From DATARH01 sp036268075 (GTDB lineage: Bacteria; Pseudomonadota; Alphaproteobacteria; ATCC43930; CGMCC-115725): a DNA stretch of 64,000 bases. Positions 56,169 through 64,000 of this stretch are shown one piece after another. Location of the stretch: contig DATAUV010000077.1 in the NCBI GenBank assembly GCA_036268075.1, positions 11,034 to 75,033 on the forward strand. Direction: 5' to 3'. How positions within the stretch are numbered: the first letter of the stretch is position 1; every line of letters starts with the position of its first letter. The notes under the pieces were generated by a model. It had not been told where the DNA came from, ran no database searches, and worked only from the letters and a program-made list of their open reading frames with translations. A program made the position numbers and the translations under genes.

Positions 56169-57040
56169 CGAGCCTCGCGATCGACGAGGCCGCGCCGCTC
56201 GATGACGGCGCGCTCAGGGATTTGATCCGGCGGCGGGTCGAGGCGGCCGGCACGTCGTTCTACTGGGCGATGCGGCTGTTGCCGCAGGCGCGGCGCGACG
56301 GGATGTATGCGGTCTATGCCTTTTGCCGCGAGGTCGACGACATCGCCGACGATCTGCCCACCCTGGCCGAGAAGCAGGCGGGGCTGGCGATGTGGCGCGA
56401 CGAGATCGCGGCGCTCTACACCGGCACGCCGCGCCACCCCGTCGCCCGCGCGCTGCGCGAGCCGGTGGCGCGGTTCGCGCTCAGGCGCGGCGATTTCGAG
56501 GCGGTCATCGACGGGATGGAAATGGACGCGGTCGCCGATATCCGCGCCCCCGACCTCGCGACGCTCGACACCTATTGCGGCCGGGTCGCGGGGGCGGTCG
56601 GGCATTTGTCGGTGCATGTGTTCGGCGATTCCGGCGACGAGGCGCACCGCGTCGCCGACGCGCTCGGCCGGGCGTTGCAGCTCACCAACATCCTGCGCGA
56701 CCTCGACGAAGACGCCCGGCGCGGGCGGCTTTATCTGCCGCGCGAGATGCTCGACCGGCACGGCATCCGCACCGGCGACCCGACCGAGGTGCTGCGTCAC
56801 CCGGCCCTGCCAGCGGTGTGCCGCGACCTCGCCGAAATCGCCGAGCGCCATTTCGCCGAGGCCGAGCGGGCGATGGCGCTGTGCTCGCGCCGGGCGATGC
56901 GGCCGGCGGCGGTGATGGGCGCGTTCTACCACGCGATGCTGCGCGCGCTGGTCGCGGCCGGCTGGCGCGACCCGGCCACGCGCGTCAGCCTGTCCAAGCC
57001 GCGCAAATTGTGGCTGGTGCTGCGCCACGGGATCGTCTGA
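56165..57040 (+). CDS. hpnD: Presqualene diphosphate synthase HpnD
   Basis: A 291-residue prenyl-diphosphate condensing enzyme of the squalene/phytoene synthase fold. It joins two farnesyl diphosphates to presqualene diphosphate. The Asp-rich motifs are YAVYAFCREVDDIADDLP and LGRALQLTNILRDLDEDARR, followed by GRLYLPREMLDRHGI. YCGRVAGAVGHLSVHVFG matches the family. It starts within the hpnC stop and is followed by hpnE after 7 bp, so all are one operon. Confidence 0.94.
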   Translation: MTSLAIDEAAPLDDGALRDLIRRRVEAAGTSFYWAMRLLPQARRDGMYAVYAFCREVDDIADDLPTLAEKQAGLAMWRDEIAALYTGTPRHPVARALREPVARFALRRGDFEAVIDGMEMDAVADIRAPDLATLDTYCGRVAGAVGHLSVHVFGDSGDEAHRVADALGRALQLTNILRDLDEDARRGRLYLPREMLDRHGIRTGDPTEVLRHPALPAVCRDLAEIAERHFAEAERAMALCSRRAMRPAAVMGAFYHAMLRALVAAGWRDPATRVSLSKPRKLWLVLRHGIV

Positions 57041-57047
57041 CCCGGCG

Positions 57048-58310
57048 ATGAGCCGCGGCACGGTGCATGTCGTCGGCGCCGGCCTTGCCGGGCTCGCCGC
57101 GGCGGTCTCGCTCGTCGGCGAGGGGCACGCGGTCGCGCTCTACGAAGCCGCGCAACACGCCGGCGGACGTTGCCGCTCGTTTCTCGACAACGAGCTCGGC
57201 TGCCGCATCGACAATGGGAACCACCTGTTGCTCGCCGGTAACGAGTCGGCGATGGCCTATCTCGGAATGATCGGTGCGCGCGACACGCTCGAAGGGCCGG
57301 ATGAGGCGGAGCTGGCGTTTTTCGATGTCGATGCCGGCCGGCGCTGGCATCTGCGCCCGAACCGGGGCCGCATCCCATGGTGGGTCCTCCGCGCGGAGCG
57401 GCGGGTTCCGGATACGCGTCTCATCGACTATCTCGCCGTGCGGCGGTTGCGGCGGGCGGGGGCGGACGCGACCGTCGATTCCGTGCTCGACCCCGACGCC
57501 ACGCTGTTCCGGCGGCTGTGGGGGCCGTTTGCGGTCGCGGCGCTGAACGCGGCGGTGTGGGAGGCGTCGGCCGCGCTGTTCGGGCGGGTCGTCGCCGAGA
57601 CGCTGGGTCGCGGCGGCGCGGCGTGCCGGCCGCTGGCGCCGCGCGTCGGGCTGTCGGAGAGCCTCGTCGACCCGGCGCTGGCGCGGTTGCGCGCGGCCGG
57701 GGCCGAGATCCGGCTCGGCGCGCGGCTGCGGCGGATCGCGTTCGCCGGCGAGCGGGTGGCGGGGTTGGAATTCGATGGCGGAGAATTGGCCCTCGGCGCG
57801 GCGGACCGGGTCGTGCTCGCGGTGCCGGCGCCGGTGGCGGCGCGGCTCGTGCCCGACCTCACCGTGCCCGACGATTACGCGCCGATCGTCAACGCGCATT
57901 TCCGGGCCGAGGCGCCGGCCGGGTCGGCGCTGTTTGTCGGCGTGATCGGCGGCACGGCGGAATGGGTGTTCAGGAAGCGGCAGGTGCTGTCGGTCACGGT
58001 CAGCGCCGCCGACGCGCTGGTCGACCGGCCGGCGGAGGAGCTCGCTCCGCTGCTCTGGGGCGATGTCGCGCGGGTCTATGGCCTCGGCCAGGGCGAGCTG
58101 CCGCCGTGGCGGATCGTCAAGGAGCGGCGGGCGACGTTTCGCGCCACCCCGGCGCAGTTGCGGCGCCGGCCGCGGCCGCAAACAGGCTGGAATAACCTTT
58201 TTCTGGCGGGCGATTATGTCGATACCGGCTTGCCCGCCACGATCGAAGGCGCTATTCGCTCCGGCCTTGTCGCGGCCGGGTTGATCGCCGGCCGCGTCCC
58301 TGCGGGATGA
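57048..58310 (+). CDS. hpnE: Hydroxysqualene dehydroxylase HpnE
   Basis: A 420-residue FAD-dependent amine-oxidase-like enzyme that reduces hydroxysqualene to squalene. The FAD motif is HVVGAGLAGLAAAVSLVGEG with YEAAQHAGGRCRSF; DNGNHLLLAGNESAM is the HpnE signature, and the C-terminal block is LFLAGDYVDTGLPATIEGAI for FAD. The ATG at 57048 is 7 bp after hpnD and shc follows 13 bp after its stop. Length is usual. Confidence 0.93.
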   Translation: MSRGTVHVVGAGLAGLAAAVSLVGEGHAVALYEAAQHAGGRCRSFLDNELGCRIDNGNHLLLAGNESAMAYLGMIGARDTLEGPDEAELAFFDVDAGRRWHLRPNRGRIPWWVLRAERRVPDTRLIDYLAVRRLRRAGADATVDSVLDPDATLFRRLWGPFAVAALNAAVWEASAALFGRVVAETLGRGGAACRPLAPRVGLSESLVDPALARLRAAGAEIRLGARLRRIAFAGERVAGLEFDGGELALGAADRVVLAVPAPVAARLVPDLTVPDDYAPIVNAHFRAEAPAGSALFVGVIGGTAEWVFRKRQVLSVTVSAADALVDRPAEELAPLLWGDVARVYGLGQGELPPWRIVKERRATFRATPAQLRRRPRPQTGWNNLFLAGDYVDTGLPATIEGAIRSGLVAAGLIAGRVPAG

Positions 58311-58323
58311 ATCCGGGGAAACG

Positions 58324-60270
58324 ATGGCCGGGGATGTCCCCTTCTTCGACACCGCGTTAGAGGCGCCCCGGCTCGACGCCGCGATCGAGCGGGCGACGGT
58401 CGACCTCCTGCGCCGGCAGCGTGCCGACGGCGCCTGGTGCTTCGAGCTCGAGGCCGACGCGACGATCCCCTCCGAATACATCCTGCTCAACCACTTCCTC
58501 GACACGCTTGAGCCCGAGCTTGAACAGCGCATCGCCAAGTACCTGCGCGACAAGCAGGGCGAGCATGGCGGGTGGCCGCTGTTCCACGGCGGCAAGCTCG
58601 ATGTGAGCTGCTCGGTAAAGGCGTATTTCGCGCTCAGGATGGCCGGCGACACGCCGGACATGCCGCATATGGCGCGGGCGCGGGCGGCGATCCGGGCGGC
58701 GGGCGGGGCGGAGAAAAGCAACGTCTTCACCCGCATCATGCTGGCGCTGTTCGGCCAGGCGCCGTGGCGGGCGACGCCGGCGATGCCGATCGAGATCATG
58801 CTGCTGCCGCGCTGGTTCCCGTTTCACATCGAGAAGGTGTCGTACTGGTCGCGCACGGTGATGGTGCCGCTGCTGGTGCTGATGGCGGTGCGGCCGCGGG
58901 CGCGGAACCCGCTCGGCATTTCGCTCGCCGAGCTGTTCGTCACGCCGCCCGACGAGATCGCGGAGTGGATCAGGCCATCTGGTACGTCGCCGGTGGGCCA
59001 CGCGCTGGTGTGGGTCGACCGGCTGCTGCGGCGCGCGATCCCGTGGTTTCCGGCGGCGACGCGCAGGCGGGCGATCGACAAGGCGGTGGCCTTTGTCACC
59101 GAGCGGCTCAACGGCGAGGACGGGCTCGGCTCGATCTTCCCGGCGATGGCCAACGCGCTGATGATGTACGACTGTCTCGGCTACCCGCGGGACCATCCGA
59201 ATTACGTGACCGCCGCCGGGGCGATGAAGAAGCTGCTGACGGTCGACGCCGACCCGCCCTATTGCCAGCCCTGCCTGTCGCCGATCTGGGACACCGGGCT
59301 CGCCGCCCATGCACTCCTGGAAGCCGGCGACGCGCGGTCCGAGACGGCGCTGCGGCAGGCGCATGACTGGCTCGGCCGCGAGCAGGTGCTGGACCTCGTC
59401 GGCGACTGGGCGTCGCGGCGGCCGAACGTCCGGCCGGGCGGGTGGGCGTTCCAGTTCGCCAACCCCCACTACCCCGATGTCGACGACACGGCCGTCGTCG
59501 CGATGGCGCTGCACCGCTTCGACGGCGATCGCTACCGCCCGGCGATCGACCGCGCGGTCGAATGGGTCATCGGGATGCAGAGCCGCAACGGCGGCTGGGG
59601 CGCGTTCGACGCCGACAACACGCATTACTATCTGAACCACATCCCGTTCGCCGACCACGGCGCGCTGCTCGACCCGCCGACCGTCGATGTCAGCGCCCGC
59701 TGCGTCGGCCTCCTGGCCCAGCTCGGCTATGCCGCCGACCACCCGGTGATGGCGAAGGCGCTGGCGTTCCTGCGCGACGAGCAGGAGGCGGATGGGAGCT
59801 GGTTCGGGCGCTGGGGCACCAACTACATCTACGGCACCTGGTCGGTGCTGGCGGCGCTGAACGCCACGGGCGTCGGGCCGGACGCGCCCGAGATGCAGCG
59901 CGCCGTCGCCTGGCTCCTGGAGCGCCAGCGCGAGGACGGCGGCTGGGGCGAGAATGAGGAGAGCTACCACCCCGGCGTGCCCCACGGCGTCGCCGTGTAC
60001 AGCACCCCGTCGCAAACCGCCTGGGCGGTGCTCGGGCTGATGGCGGCGGGGCAGGCGCGGCACAAGGCCGTCGCGCGCGGCATCGCCCATCTGGTCTCGA
60101 CCCAGATCGCCGACGGCACCTGGGACGAGCCGTGGTTTACCGCGGTCGGGTTCCCGCGCGTGTTCTACCTGCGCTACCACGGCTACCGCGCGTTCTTTCC
60201 GCTATGGGCGCTCGCGCGATACCGCACGCTGTCGCGGACCAATTCGACGCGGGTGAATTTCGGGCTGTGA
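58324..60270 (+). CDS. shc: Squalene-hopene cyclase (HpnF)
   Basis: A 648-residue membrane-associated triterpene cyclase that folds squalene into hopene and hopanol. The catalytic acid motif DVDD is at residues 385-388 (HYPDVDDTAVVAMAL). Several QW repeats are visible: ADGAWCFELEADATIPSEYI, QSRNGGWGAFDADNTHYYL, QEADGSWFGRWGTNYIYGTW and QREDGGWGENEESYHPG. The last part ends RYHGYRAFFPLWALARYRTL. It is the fifth gene of the hpn operon. A family-A repeat follows its stop and may end the transcript. Confidence 0.96.
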   Translation: MAGDVPFFDTALEAPRLDAAIERATVDLLRRQRADGAWCFELEADATIPSEYILLNHFLDTLEPELEQRIAKYLRDKQGEHGGWPLFHGGKLDVSCSVKAYFALRMAGDTPDMPHMARARAAIRAAGGAEKSNVFTRIMLALFGQAPWRATPAMPIEIMLLPRWFPFHIEKVSYWSRTVMVPLLVLMAVRPRARNPLGISLAELFVTPPDEIAEWIRPSGTSPVGHALVWVDRLLRRAIPWFPAATRRRAIDKAVAFVTERLNGEDGLGSIFPAMANALMMYDCLGYPRDHPNYVTAAGAMKKLLTVDADPPYCQPCLSPIWDTGLAAHALLEAGDARSETALRQAHDWLGREQVLDLVGDWASRRPNVRPGGWAFQFANPHYPDVDDTAVVAMALHRFDGDRYRPAIDRAVEWVIGMQSRNGGWGAFDADNTHYYLNHIPFADHGALLDPPTVDVSARCVGLLAQLGYAADHPVMAKALAFLRDEQEADGSWFGRWGTNYIYGTWSVLAALNATGVGPDAPEMQRAVAWLLERQREDGGWGENEESYHPGVPHGVAVYSTPSQTAWAVLGLMAAGQARHKAVARGIAHLVSTQIADGTWDEPWFTAVGFPRVFYLRYHGYRAFFPLWALARYRTLSRTNSTRVNFGL

Positions 60271-60279
60271 TGAATTTAC

Positions 60280-60457
60280 CCCGCGCCCGCATTGCGGGAG
60301 AGAGCCTGCCCCGGACTTGATCCGGGGAAGGGGCCCGTCGCGGAGCGATGGGAGGGTGAGGGCGGCGCGCAGCGACGTTCGCCCCAACCGCCTCGCTGCG
60401 CTCGGCCCTCACCCGTCTCGCTTCGCGAGCCACCCTCTCCCGCAATGCGGGCGAGGG
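60280..60457. repeat. Intergenic palindromic repeat, family A, copy 3 (long form)
   Basis: CCGCGCCCGCATTGCGGGAG opens the left arm and CACCCTCTCCCGCAATGCGG closes the right; an extra hairpin (CCCCGGACTTGATCCGGGG) is inserted, making about 178 bp. It separates shc from the P450 gene, breaking the usual shc-hpnG spacing. Confidence 0.8.
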
Positions 60458-60547
60458 ATTTTGGCCGAGGCGTCCCGAGGCGCAAAAGTGATGGGCCCGT
60501 CGCGTTCCGCGCGTGGAACTCGGCGGGTTTCCGCCTGTACATAAAGC

Positions 60548-61891
60548 ATGGGGCGTGATGGGGCCGGTTGCGGCGCGAGTCCGGTGCGATTGTCGTGGCG
60601 CGCCGTGACGGGCGCGCTGCGCGGCAACGCGCTCGCGGCGTTTCCGGCGGCGGCTTTCGAGCAGGAGGTCGTGGTCCAGCAGTTTTTTGGGCGCCGGATG
60701 GTCATCGACAACAGGCCCCCAGCGATCCGGCATGTGCTGATCGAGAACGCGCAGAACTACGCGCGCGGCACGGCGACCGCGCGGGTGCTGCGGCCGCTGT
60801 TCGGGCGGGGGCTGTTCTTCAGCTCGGGCGACGAGTGGCGTCGGCAGCGGCGGGATGCGGCGCACGGCTTCAACCCGCGCGCGGTCGCACAACTCGCCGG
60901 GCAGACCGCCGCGGCGGCGCACGGCCTGGTCGAGGCGCTGGAGCCGCGGACCGCCGAGCCGCTCGACCTCATTCCGGTGCTGCGCCGGCTGGCGCTGGGG
61001 ATCATCGGGCAGACGATGTTCTCGCTCGACATGCGGCGCTACGGCGCGACGCTGCAGATGCTGATCATGGATTACGCGGCGCGCCTCGGGCGGCCGACAC
61101 TGGCGGATTTCCTGTTGCCGGCGTCGGTGCCGAGCCCGGCCGACATCGCCCGGTACCGGTTTCGCCGCCACTGGCGCGCGCTGATCGACGCCATCGTCGA
61201 GGACCGCCGGCAGCGCGAGCGCGAAATCGGGCGGCACGATCTGTTCGACGTGCTCTCCGGGCCGCAAGACGCACCGGCCGACCGCGACGAGTTGGCCGAC
61301 CAGGTCGCGACGGTCGTCGTCGCGGGGCACGACACGACGGCCTCGGCGCTATTCTGGGCGCTGTACCTGCTCGCCCGCGACCCCGAAGCGCAGGAAAGGG
61401 CTGCGGAGGAAGCGGCAGGCGTCGATCTCGATCCGGACCGCGCCGCCGAATCGCTCTCTAGGCTGACCTGGGTCCGCGCCGTCGTGGACGAGGCGCTGCG
61501 GCTTTATCCGCCGTCTTTCGTGATCGTGCGGCAGGCCCTCGGCGACGATCGGGTGGAGGGGCTCGCGGTGCCGGCGGGATCGATGATCCTGATCTCGCCG
61601 TGGGTGCTGCACCGCCATCGCGCATTATGGGACGAGCCCGAGCGGTTCATCCCGAGCCGGTTCCTGCCGGGCGCGCCGACGCCGGAGCGATTTGCCTATC
61701 TGCCGTTCGGCGTCGGGCCGCGCACCTGCATCGGCGCGGCGTTTGCGCTGACCGAGCTGGTGCTGGTGCTGGCGATCCTCGTTCGCGCGTTCCGGGTCGA
61801 ACTGGCCGCGGAGCGGGTCGCGGTGCCGACCGCGACCGTGACGATTCAGCCCGGCACGCCGCCCGCCTTCCGGTTGCGAAGCCGAGCCTGA
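60548..61891 (+). CDS. Cytochrome P450 in the hopanoid cluster
   Basis: A 447-residue heme monooxygenase. The oxygen-activation helix is VVVAGHDTTASALFWALYLL, the ExxR motif is VVDEALRLYPPSFV, and the heme loop FGVGPRTCIGAAFALTE carries Cys394. There is no membrane anchor or fused reductase, so separate ferredoxin partners are needed; none is nearby. It lies between shc and hpnG on the same strand, suggesting oxidation of a hopanoid or related lipid, but sequence alone does not fix the substrate. The start is uncertain by a few codons. Its stop overlaps an ATG at 61891. Confidence 0.87.
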   Translation: MGRDGAGCGASPVRLSWRAVTGALRGNALAAFPAAAFEQEVVVQQFFGRRMVIDNRPPAIRHVLIENAQNYARGTATARVLRPLFGRGLFFSSGDEWRRQRRDAAHGFNPRAVAQLAGQTAAAAHGLVEALEPRTAEPLDLIPVLRRLALGIIGQTMFSLDMRRYGATLQMLIMDYAARLGRPTLADFLLPASVPSPADIARYRFRRHWRALIDAIVEDRRQREREIGRHDLFDVLSGPQDAPADRDELADQVATVVVAGHDTTASALFWALYLLARDPEAQERAAEEAAGVDLDPDRAAESLSRLTWVRAVVDEALRLYPPSFVIVRQALGDDRVEGLAVPAGSMILISPWVLHRHRALWDEPERFIPSRFLPGAPTPERFAYLPFGVGPRTCIGAAFALTELVLVLAILVRAFRVELAAERVAVPTATVTIQPGTPPAFRLRSRA

Positions 61892-62067
61892 TGAACGCAT
61901 TGCTGGAGAGCCAGTCAGCTAATTCCCGTCCCCGTGTCATTTTGACGCTAGCCATTTGCGGTCATGTCGCGTACCCATGCGAAGCGCTTCGCGGGGACGG
62001 CGGCATGGTGTCCTCAAAAGTCTATATGCGTCCGTTCGTAAGTCCCGCGTGGCGTGGGGGGTGGGGC
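61892..62067. other. Atypical spacer between the P450 gene and hpnG
   Basis: The frame of hpnG stays open through this 176-bp stretch back to an ATG at 61891, but the predicted peptide is unlike any HpnG. It is less G+C-rich, contains the perfect palindrome GCGAAGCGCTTCGC at 61979-61992, and looks like non-coding or inserted DNA rather than a protein extension. Confidence 0.5.
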
Positions 62068-62742
62068 GTGCGTTTAGCATCGACGATCTTATGCACCTCC
62101 GGTCTAATGGCCGAGGCAAAGATCGCGCGTCGCGCGGGTTTCGCCGCCGTCGTGGGCGCGGGCGACTACGAACATACGGTGAGGCTGGTCGACGCGGCGA
62201 TGCCGCATGCCGAATGCCTCGTCAGCTTTGGCATCGCCGGCGCGCTGGCGCCCGGCCTGCGCGCCGGCGACGTGATCCTTTCGCATGAGGTGATCGGCGA
62301 CGACCGGCGCTGGGTCAGCGACGGGCTGCCGGCCGAGCGCGTCAGCGAGCTCGCGAAAGAGATCGGCGCGATCGAGGGGCCGGTTTGGGGCGCCACCAGG
62401 ATCTGCGCGACCCAGGCCCAAAAGGCGCAGGCCTTTGCCGAGACCGGGGCGCTGGCGGTCGACCTCGAAAGCGCCGTCGTGGCGCGCGCGGCGGCGGCGG
62501 CGGGGATCCCGTTTCTGGTGCTGCGGGCGATCGCCGACCCGGCATCGCGCGGATTGCCGCCGGCGGCGCTATTGCCGCTGGCGAAGGACGGGCGCCCGGC
62601 GCTGTCGCGGGTCACCGCGTCGGTGCTGCGCAACCCGCTCCAGCTCAGAGGGCTTTTGGGCCTCGCGCGCGAGGCGCATCAGGCGCTGGCGGCGCTAGCC
62701 GAGCCGGCCCACACCCTTTCCCGCCTTCTCGCCGCCCTTTAG
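62068..62742 (+). CDS. hpnG: Hopanoid biosynthesis nucleosidase/phosphorylase HpnG
   Basis: A 224-residue enzyme of the nucleoside-phosphorylase fold that removes adenine from adenosylhopane. Motifs are LMAEAKIARRAGFAAVVGAG, ECLVSFGIAGALAPGLRAGD, LAVDLESAVVARAAAAAGIP and FLVLRAIADPASRGLPPAAL. The GTG at 62068 with GGGGGGTGGGGC upstream gives the normal length; the ATG at 61891 would add 59 residues of non-family sequence. Its 3' 48 bp overlap the end of hpnH on the other strand. Confidence 0.85.
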   Translation: MRLASTILCTSGLMAEAKIARRAGFAAVVGAGDYEHTVRLVDAAMPHAECLVSFGIAGALAPGLRAGDVILSHEVIGDDRRWVSDGLPAERVSELAKEIGAIEGPVWGATRICATQAQKAQAFAETGALAVDLESAVVARAAAAAGIPFLVLRAIADPASRGLPPAALLPLAKDGRPALSRVTASVLRNPLQLRGLLGLAREAHQALAALAEPAHTLSRLLAAL

Positions 62743-63840
62743 CCGCTCCATCGCCTGCTGTACGTGCGCCGAATAGGTGTATTCGGCCGGGCGCTGGCGA
62801 TCGAGCGGGATTTCGGGGGCCATCTCGCCCTCGGTGCGGATACCGCGCAGCGCGACCTTGGCGGCCCGGAGCGGGTGCTTGACCGAATCGACGACCGCGG
62901 TCGCCTCGTAGCCGCTATGCACCATGCAGTTCGCGCATTTCTCGTAATTGCCGGTGCCGTAGGAATCCCAGTCGGTCTCTTCCATCAGCTCCTTGAAGGT
63001 CTTGGCGTAGCCTTCGTTGAGCAGATAGCAGGGGCGCTGCCAGCCGAAATAGTTGCGGCACGGGTTGCCCCACGGGGTGCAGTGGTAGTTCTGATTGCCG
63101 GCGAGGAAGTCGAGGAAGAGGCTCGACTGGTTGAACGACCAGCGACGCTTCGGGTCGCGCCGGAAGATGTCGCGGAAGAGCTCCTTGGTGCGGCGGCGGC
63201 TGAGGAAATGCTCCTGGTCGGGGGCGCGCTCATAGGCGTAGCCGGGGGACACGGTGATGCCGTCGATGCCCATCTCGGTGACGGCGTCGAAGAACGGCGC
63301 GATGCGCTCGGGCTCGGCGTTGTCGAAGAGGGTCGCGTTGATGTTGACCTTGAACCCGCGCGCCTTCGCCTTGCGAATCGCCTCGACCGCGCGGTCGTAG
63401 GTGCCGTCCAGGCAGACCGAGCGGTCGTGGTCCTCGCGGTCGCCGTCGAGATGGACGGTCCAGGCGAAATAGGGGTTGGGCTGGAACAGGTCGAGCTTTT
63501 TTTCCAGCAAGAGGGCGTTGGTGCACAGGTAGACGAATTTCTTGCGGGCGATGATGCCCTCGACGATCTCATTGATCTCGCGGTGGAGCAGGGGCTCGCC
63601 GCCGGCGACGACGACGATCGGGGCGCCGCATTCGTCGACCGCCTCGAGGCATGCGGCGACCGACAGGCGCTGGTTCAGGATCTCGTCGGGATAGTCGATC
63701 TTGCCGCAGCCGGCGCAGGCGAGGTTGCACCGGAACAGCGGCTCCAGCATCAGCACCAGCGGATAGCGCTGCACACCGCTCAGATGCTGGCGCATCACAT
63801 AGGCGCCCACGCGAAGTTTCTGGTGAAGCGAAATGGCCAC
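62695..63840 (-). CDS. hpnH: Adenosylhopane synthase HpnH (radical SAM)
   Basis: A 381-residue radical SAM enzyme that adds adenosine to hopene, the first step of side-chain extension. The cluster motif is LEPLFRCNLACAGCGKIDYP (C-x3-C-x2-C). GGEPLLHREINEIVEGIIAR and CTNALLLEKKLDLF follow, then FNQSSLFLDFLAGNQNYHCT and a C-terminal SPASM-like cysteine group (GNYEKCANCMVHSGYEA). It starts at GTG 63840 with GAGGTAACGAC upstream and lies 4 bp after ispH. It converges on and overlaps hpnG. Confidence 0.93.
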   Translation of the reverse strand: MAISLHQKLRVGAYVMRQHLSGVQRYPLVLMLEPLFRCNLACAGCGKIDYPDEILNQRLSVAACLEAVDECGAPIVVVAGGEPLLHREINEIVEGIIARKKFVYLCTNALLLEKKLDLFQPNPYFAWTVHLDGDREDHDRSVCLDGTYDRAVEAIRKAKARGFKVNINATLFDNAEPERIAPFFDAVTEMGIDGITVSPGYAYERAPDQEHFLSRRRTKELFRDIFRRDPKRRWSFNQSSLFLDFLAGNQNYHCTPWGNPCRNYFGWQRPCYLLNEGYAKTFKELMEETDWDSYGTGNYEKCANCMVHSGYEATAVVDSVKHPLRAAKVALRGIRTEGEMAPEIPLDRQRPAEYTYSAHVQQAMERLKGGEKAGKGVGRLG

Positions 63841-63844
63841 GTCG

Positions 63845-64000
63845 TTACCTCGTCATCAACTGCGACGGCATTCTGAACCGCACGTTTTCGGTGACCCCCG
63901 GCAGGCGGACGACCTCGGTCTCGGTCATCTCGCGCAGGCGCGTGACCAGCTCCTCGACGAGTGCGTCGGGGGCCGAGGCGCCGGCGGTGATGCCGACCGC
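63845..64000 (-). CDS. ispH: 4-hydroxy-3-methylbut-2-enyl diphosphate reductase, C-terminal end
   Basis: The last 51 codons of a gene entering from the right edge. The visible sequence AVGITAGASAPDALVEELVT and VVRLPGVTENVRFRMPSQLM is the conserved C-terminal end of IspH (LytB), the [4Fe-4S] enzyme that makes IPP and DMAPP in the non-mevalonate pathway. It ends with TAA at 63845-63847 and hpnH follows immediately on the same strand, so isoprenoid supply and hopanoid extension share a transcript. Confidence 0.9.
   Translation of the reverse strand, partial: AVGITAGASAPDALVEELVTRLREMTETEVVRLPGVTENVRFRMPSQLMTR

Overview
The window is high-G+C chromosomal DNA from an alphaproteobacterium that is free-living and makes hopanoids. 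Several things point there: a TrcR/DUF1013 cell-cycle regulator divergent from a DUF1192 gene, a COQ9 gene, a three-gene proton-translocating transhydrogenase (pntAA-pntAB-pntB), flavin prenyltransferase UbiX, S21 in the MQVLVRDN form, and an hpnACDE-shc-hpnG/hpnH cluster ending in ispH. No rRNA, tRNA, CRISPR array, integrase, transposase or phage structural gene was seen. I cannot name the genus.

Layout. 0-0.65 kb: two unknown genes of visibly lower G+C, the first cut by the window edge. 0.7-4.2 kb: a catabolic group (amidohydrolase, Rieske oxygenase, carboxymuconolactone-decarboxylase-like protein, a shortened conserved protein). 4.4-8.9 kb: Bfd and bacterioferritin, a two-component system, and an ECF sigma/anti-sigma pair. 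9.1-13.1 kb: transhydrogenase and an orphan ABC substrate-binding protein. 13.1-20 kb: housekeeping genes (rpsU, def, coq9, purK, purE, a diguanylate cyclase, ubiX, two YdcH-like proteins, a TIGR02444 protein). 20.2-26 kb: a TauD dioxygenase, an A+T-richer acyltransferase, and a decaying stretch where a sugar-dehydrogenase/cytochrome c locus and kup have each lost their middle around an intact porin. 26.1-35.3 kb: accessory DNA with four two-gene toxin-antitoxin-like modules (MNT-HEPN, an unknown partner with AbiEii, FitAB, VapBC) between acyl-CoA ligases, trcR and an epimerase. 35.4-38 kb: oxalyl-CoA decarboxylase divergent from a MEDS-domain sensor. 38.2-44 kb: a one-protein type II restriction-modification enzyme, a protein with an internal duplication, and a TPR protein. 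44-53.6 kb: a GMC oxidoreductase, then GntR regulator, formyl-CoA:oxalate CoA-transferase and an NAD-dependent molybdenum formate dehydrogenase (beta, small unknown gene, alpha). 53.6-54.3 kb: another VapBC. 54.3-64 kb: hopanoid biosynthesis with a cytochrome P450 embedded.

How the genes work together. Frc (46.8 kb) and Oxc (35.4 kb) form the oxalate cycle: oxalate is activated to oxalyl-CoA, decarboxylated to formyl-CoA, and formate is released. The formate dehydrogenase just downstream of frc can oxidise that formate to CO2 and reduce NAD+. The transhydrogenase at 9-12 kb could convert NADH to NADPH. In the hopanoid block HpnD, HpnC and HpnE make squalene, Shc cyclises it, and HpnH and HpnG extend the side chain; ispH supplies isoprenoid precursors.

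The intergenic spaces carry at least six families of long palindromic repeats. The most unusual structure is between purE and purK, where a 17-bp tandem repeat makes four six-codon minicistrons, each overlapping the next by ATGA, joining the purE stop to the purK start. A second is the GntR/frc promoter, which has near-consensus -35 and -10 boxes, a perfect palindrome in the spacer and its predicted transcription start on the ATG.
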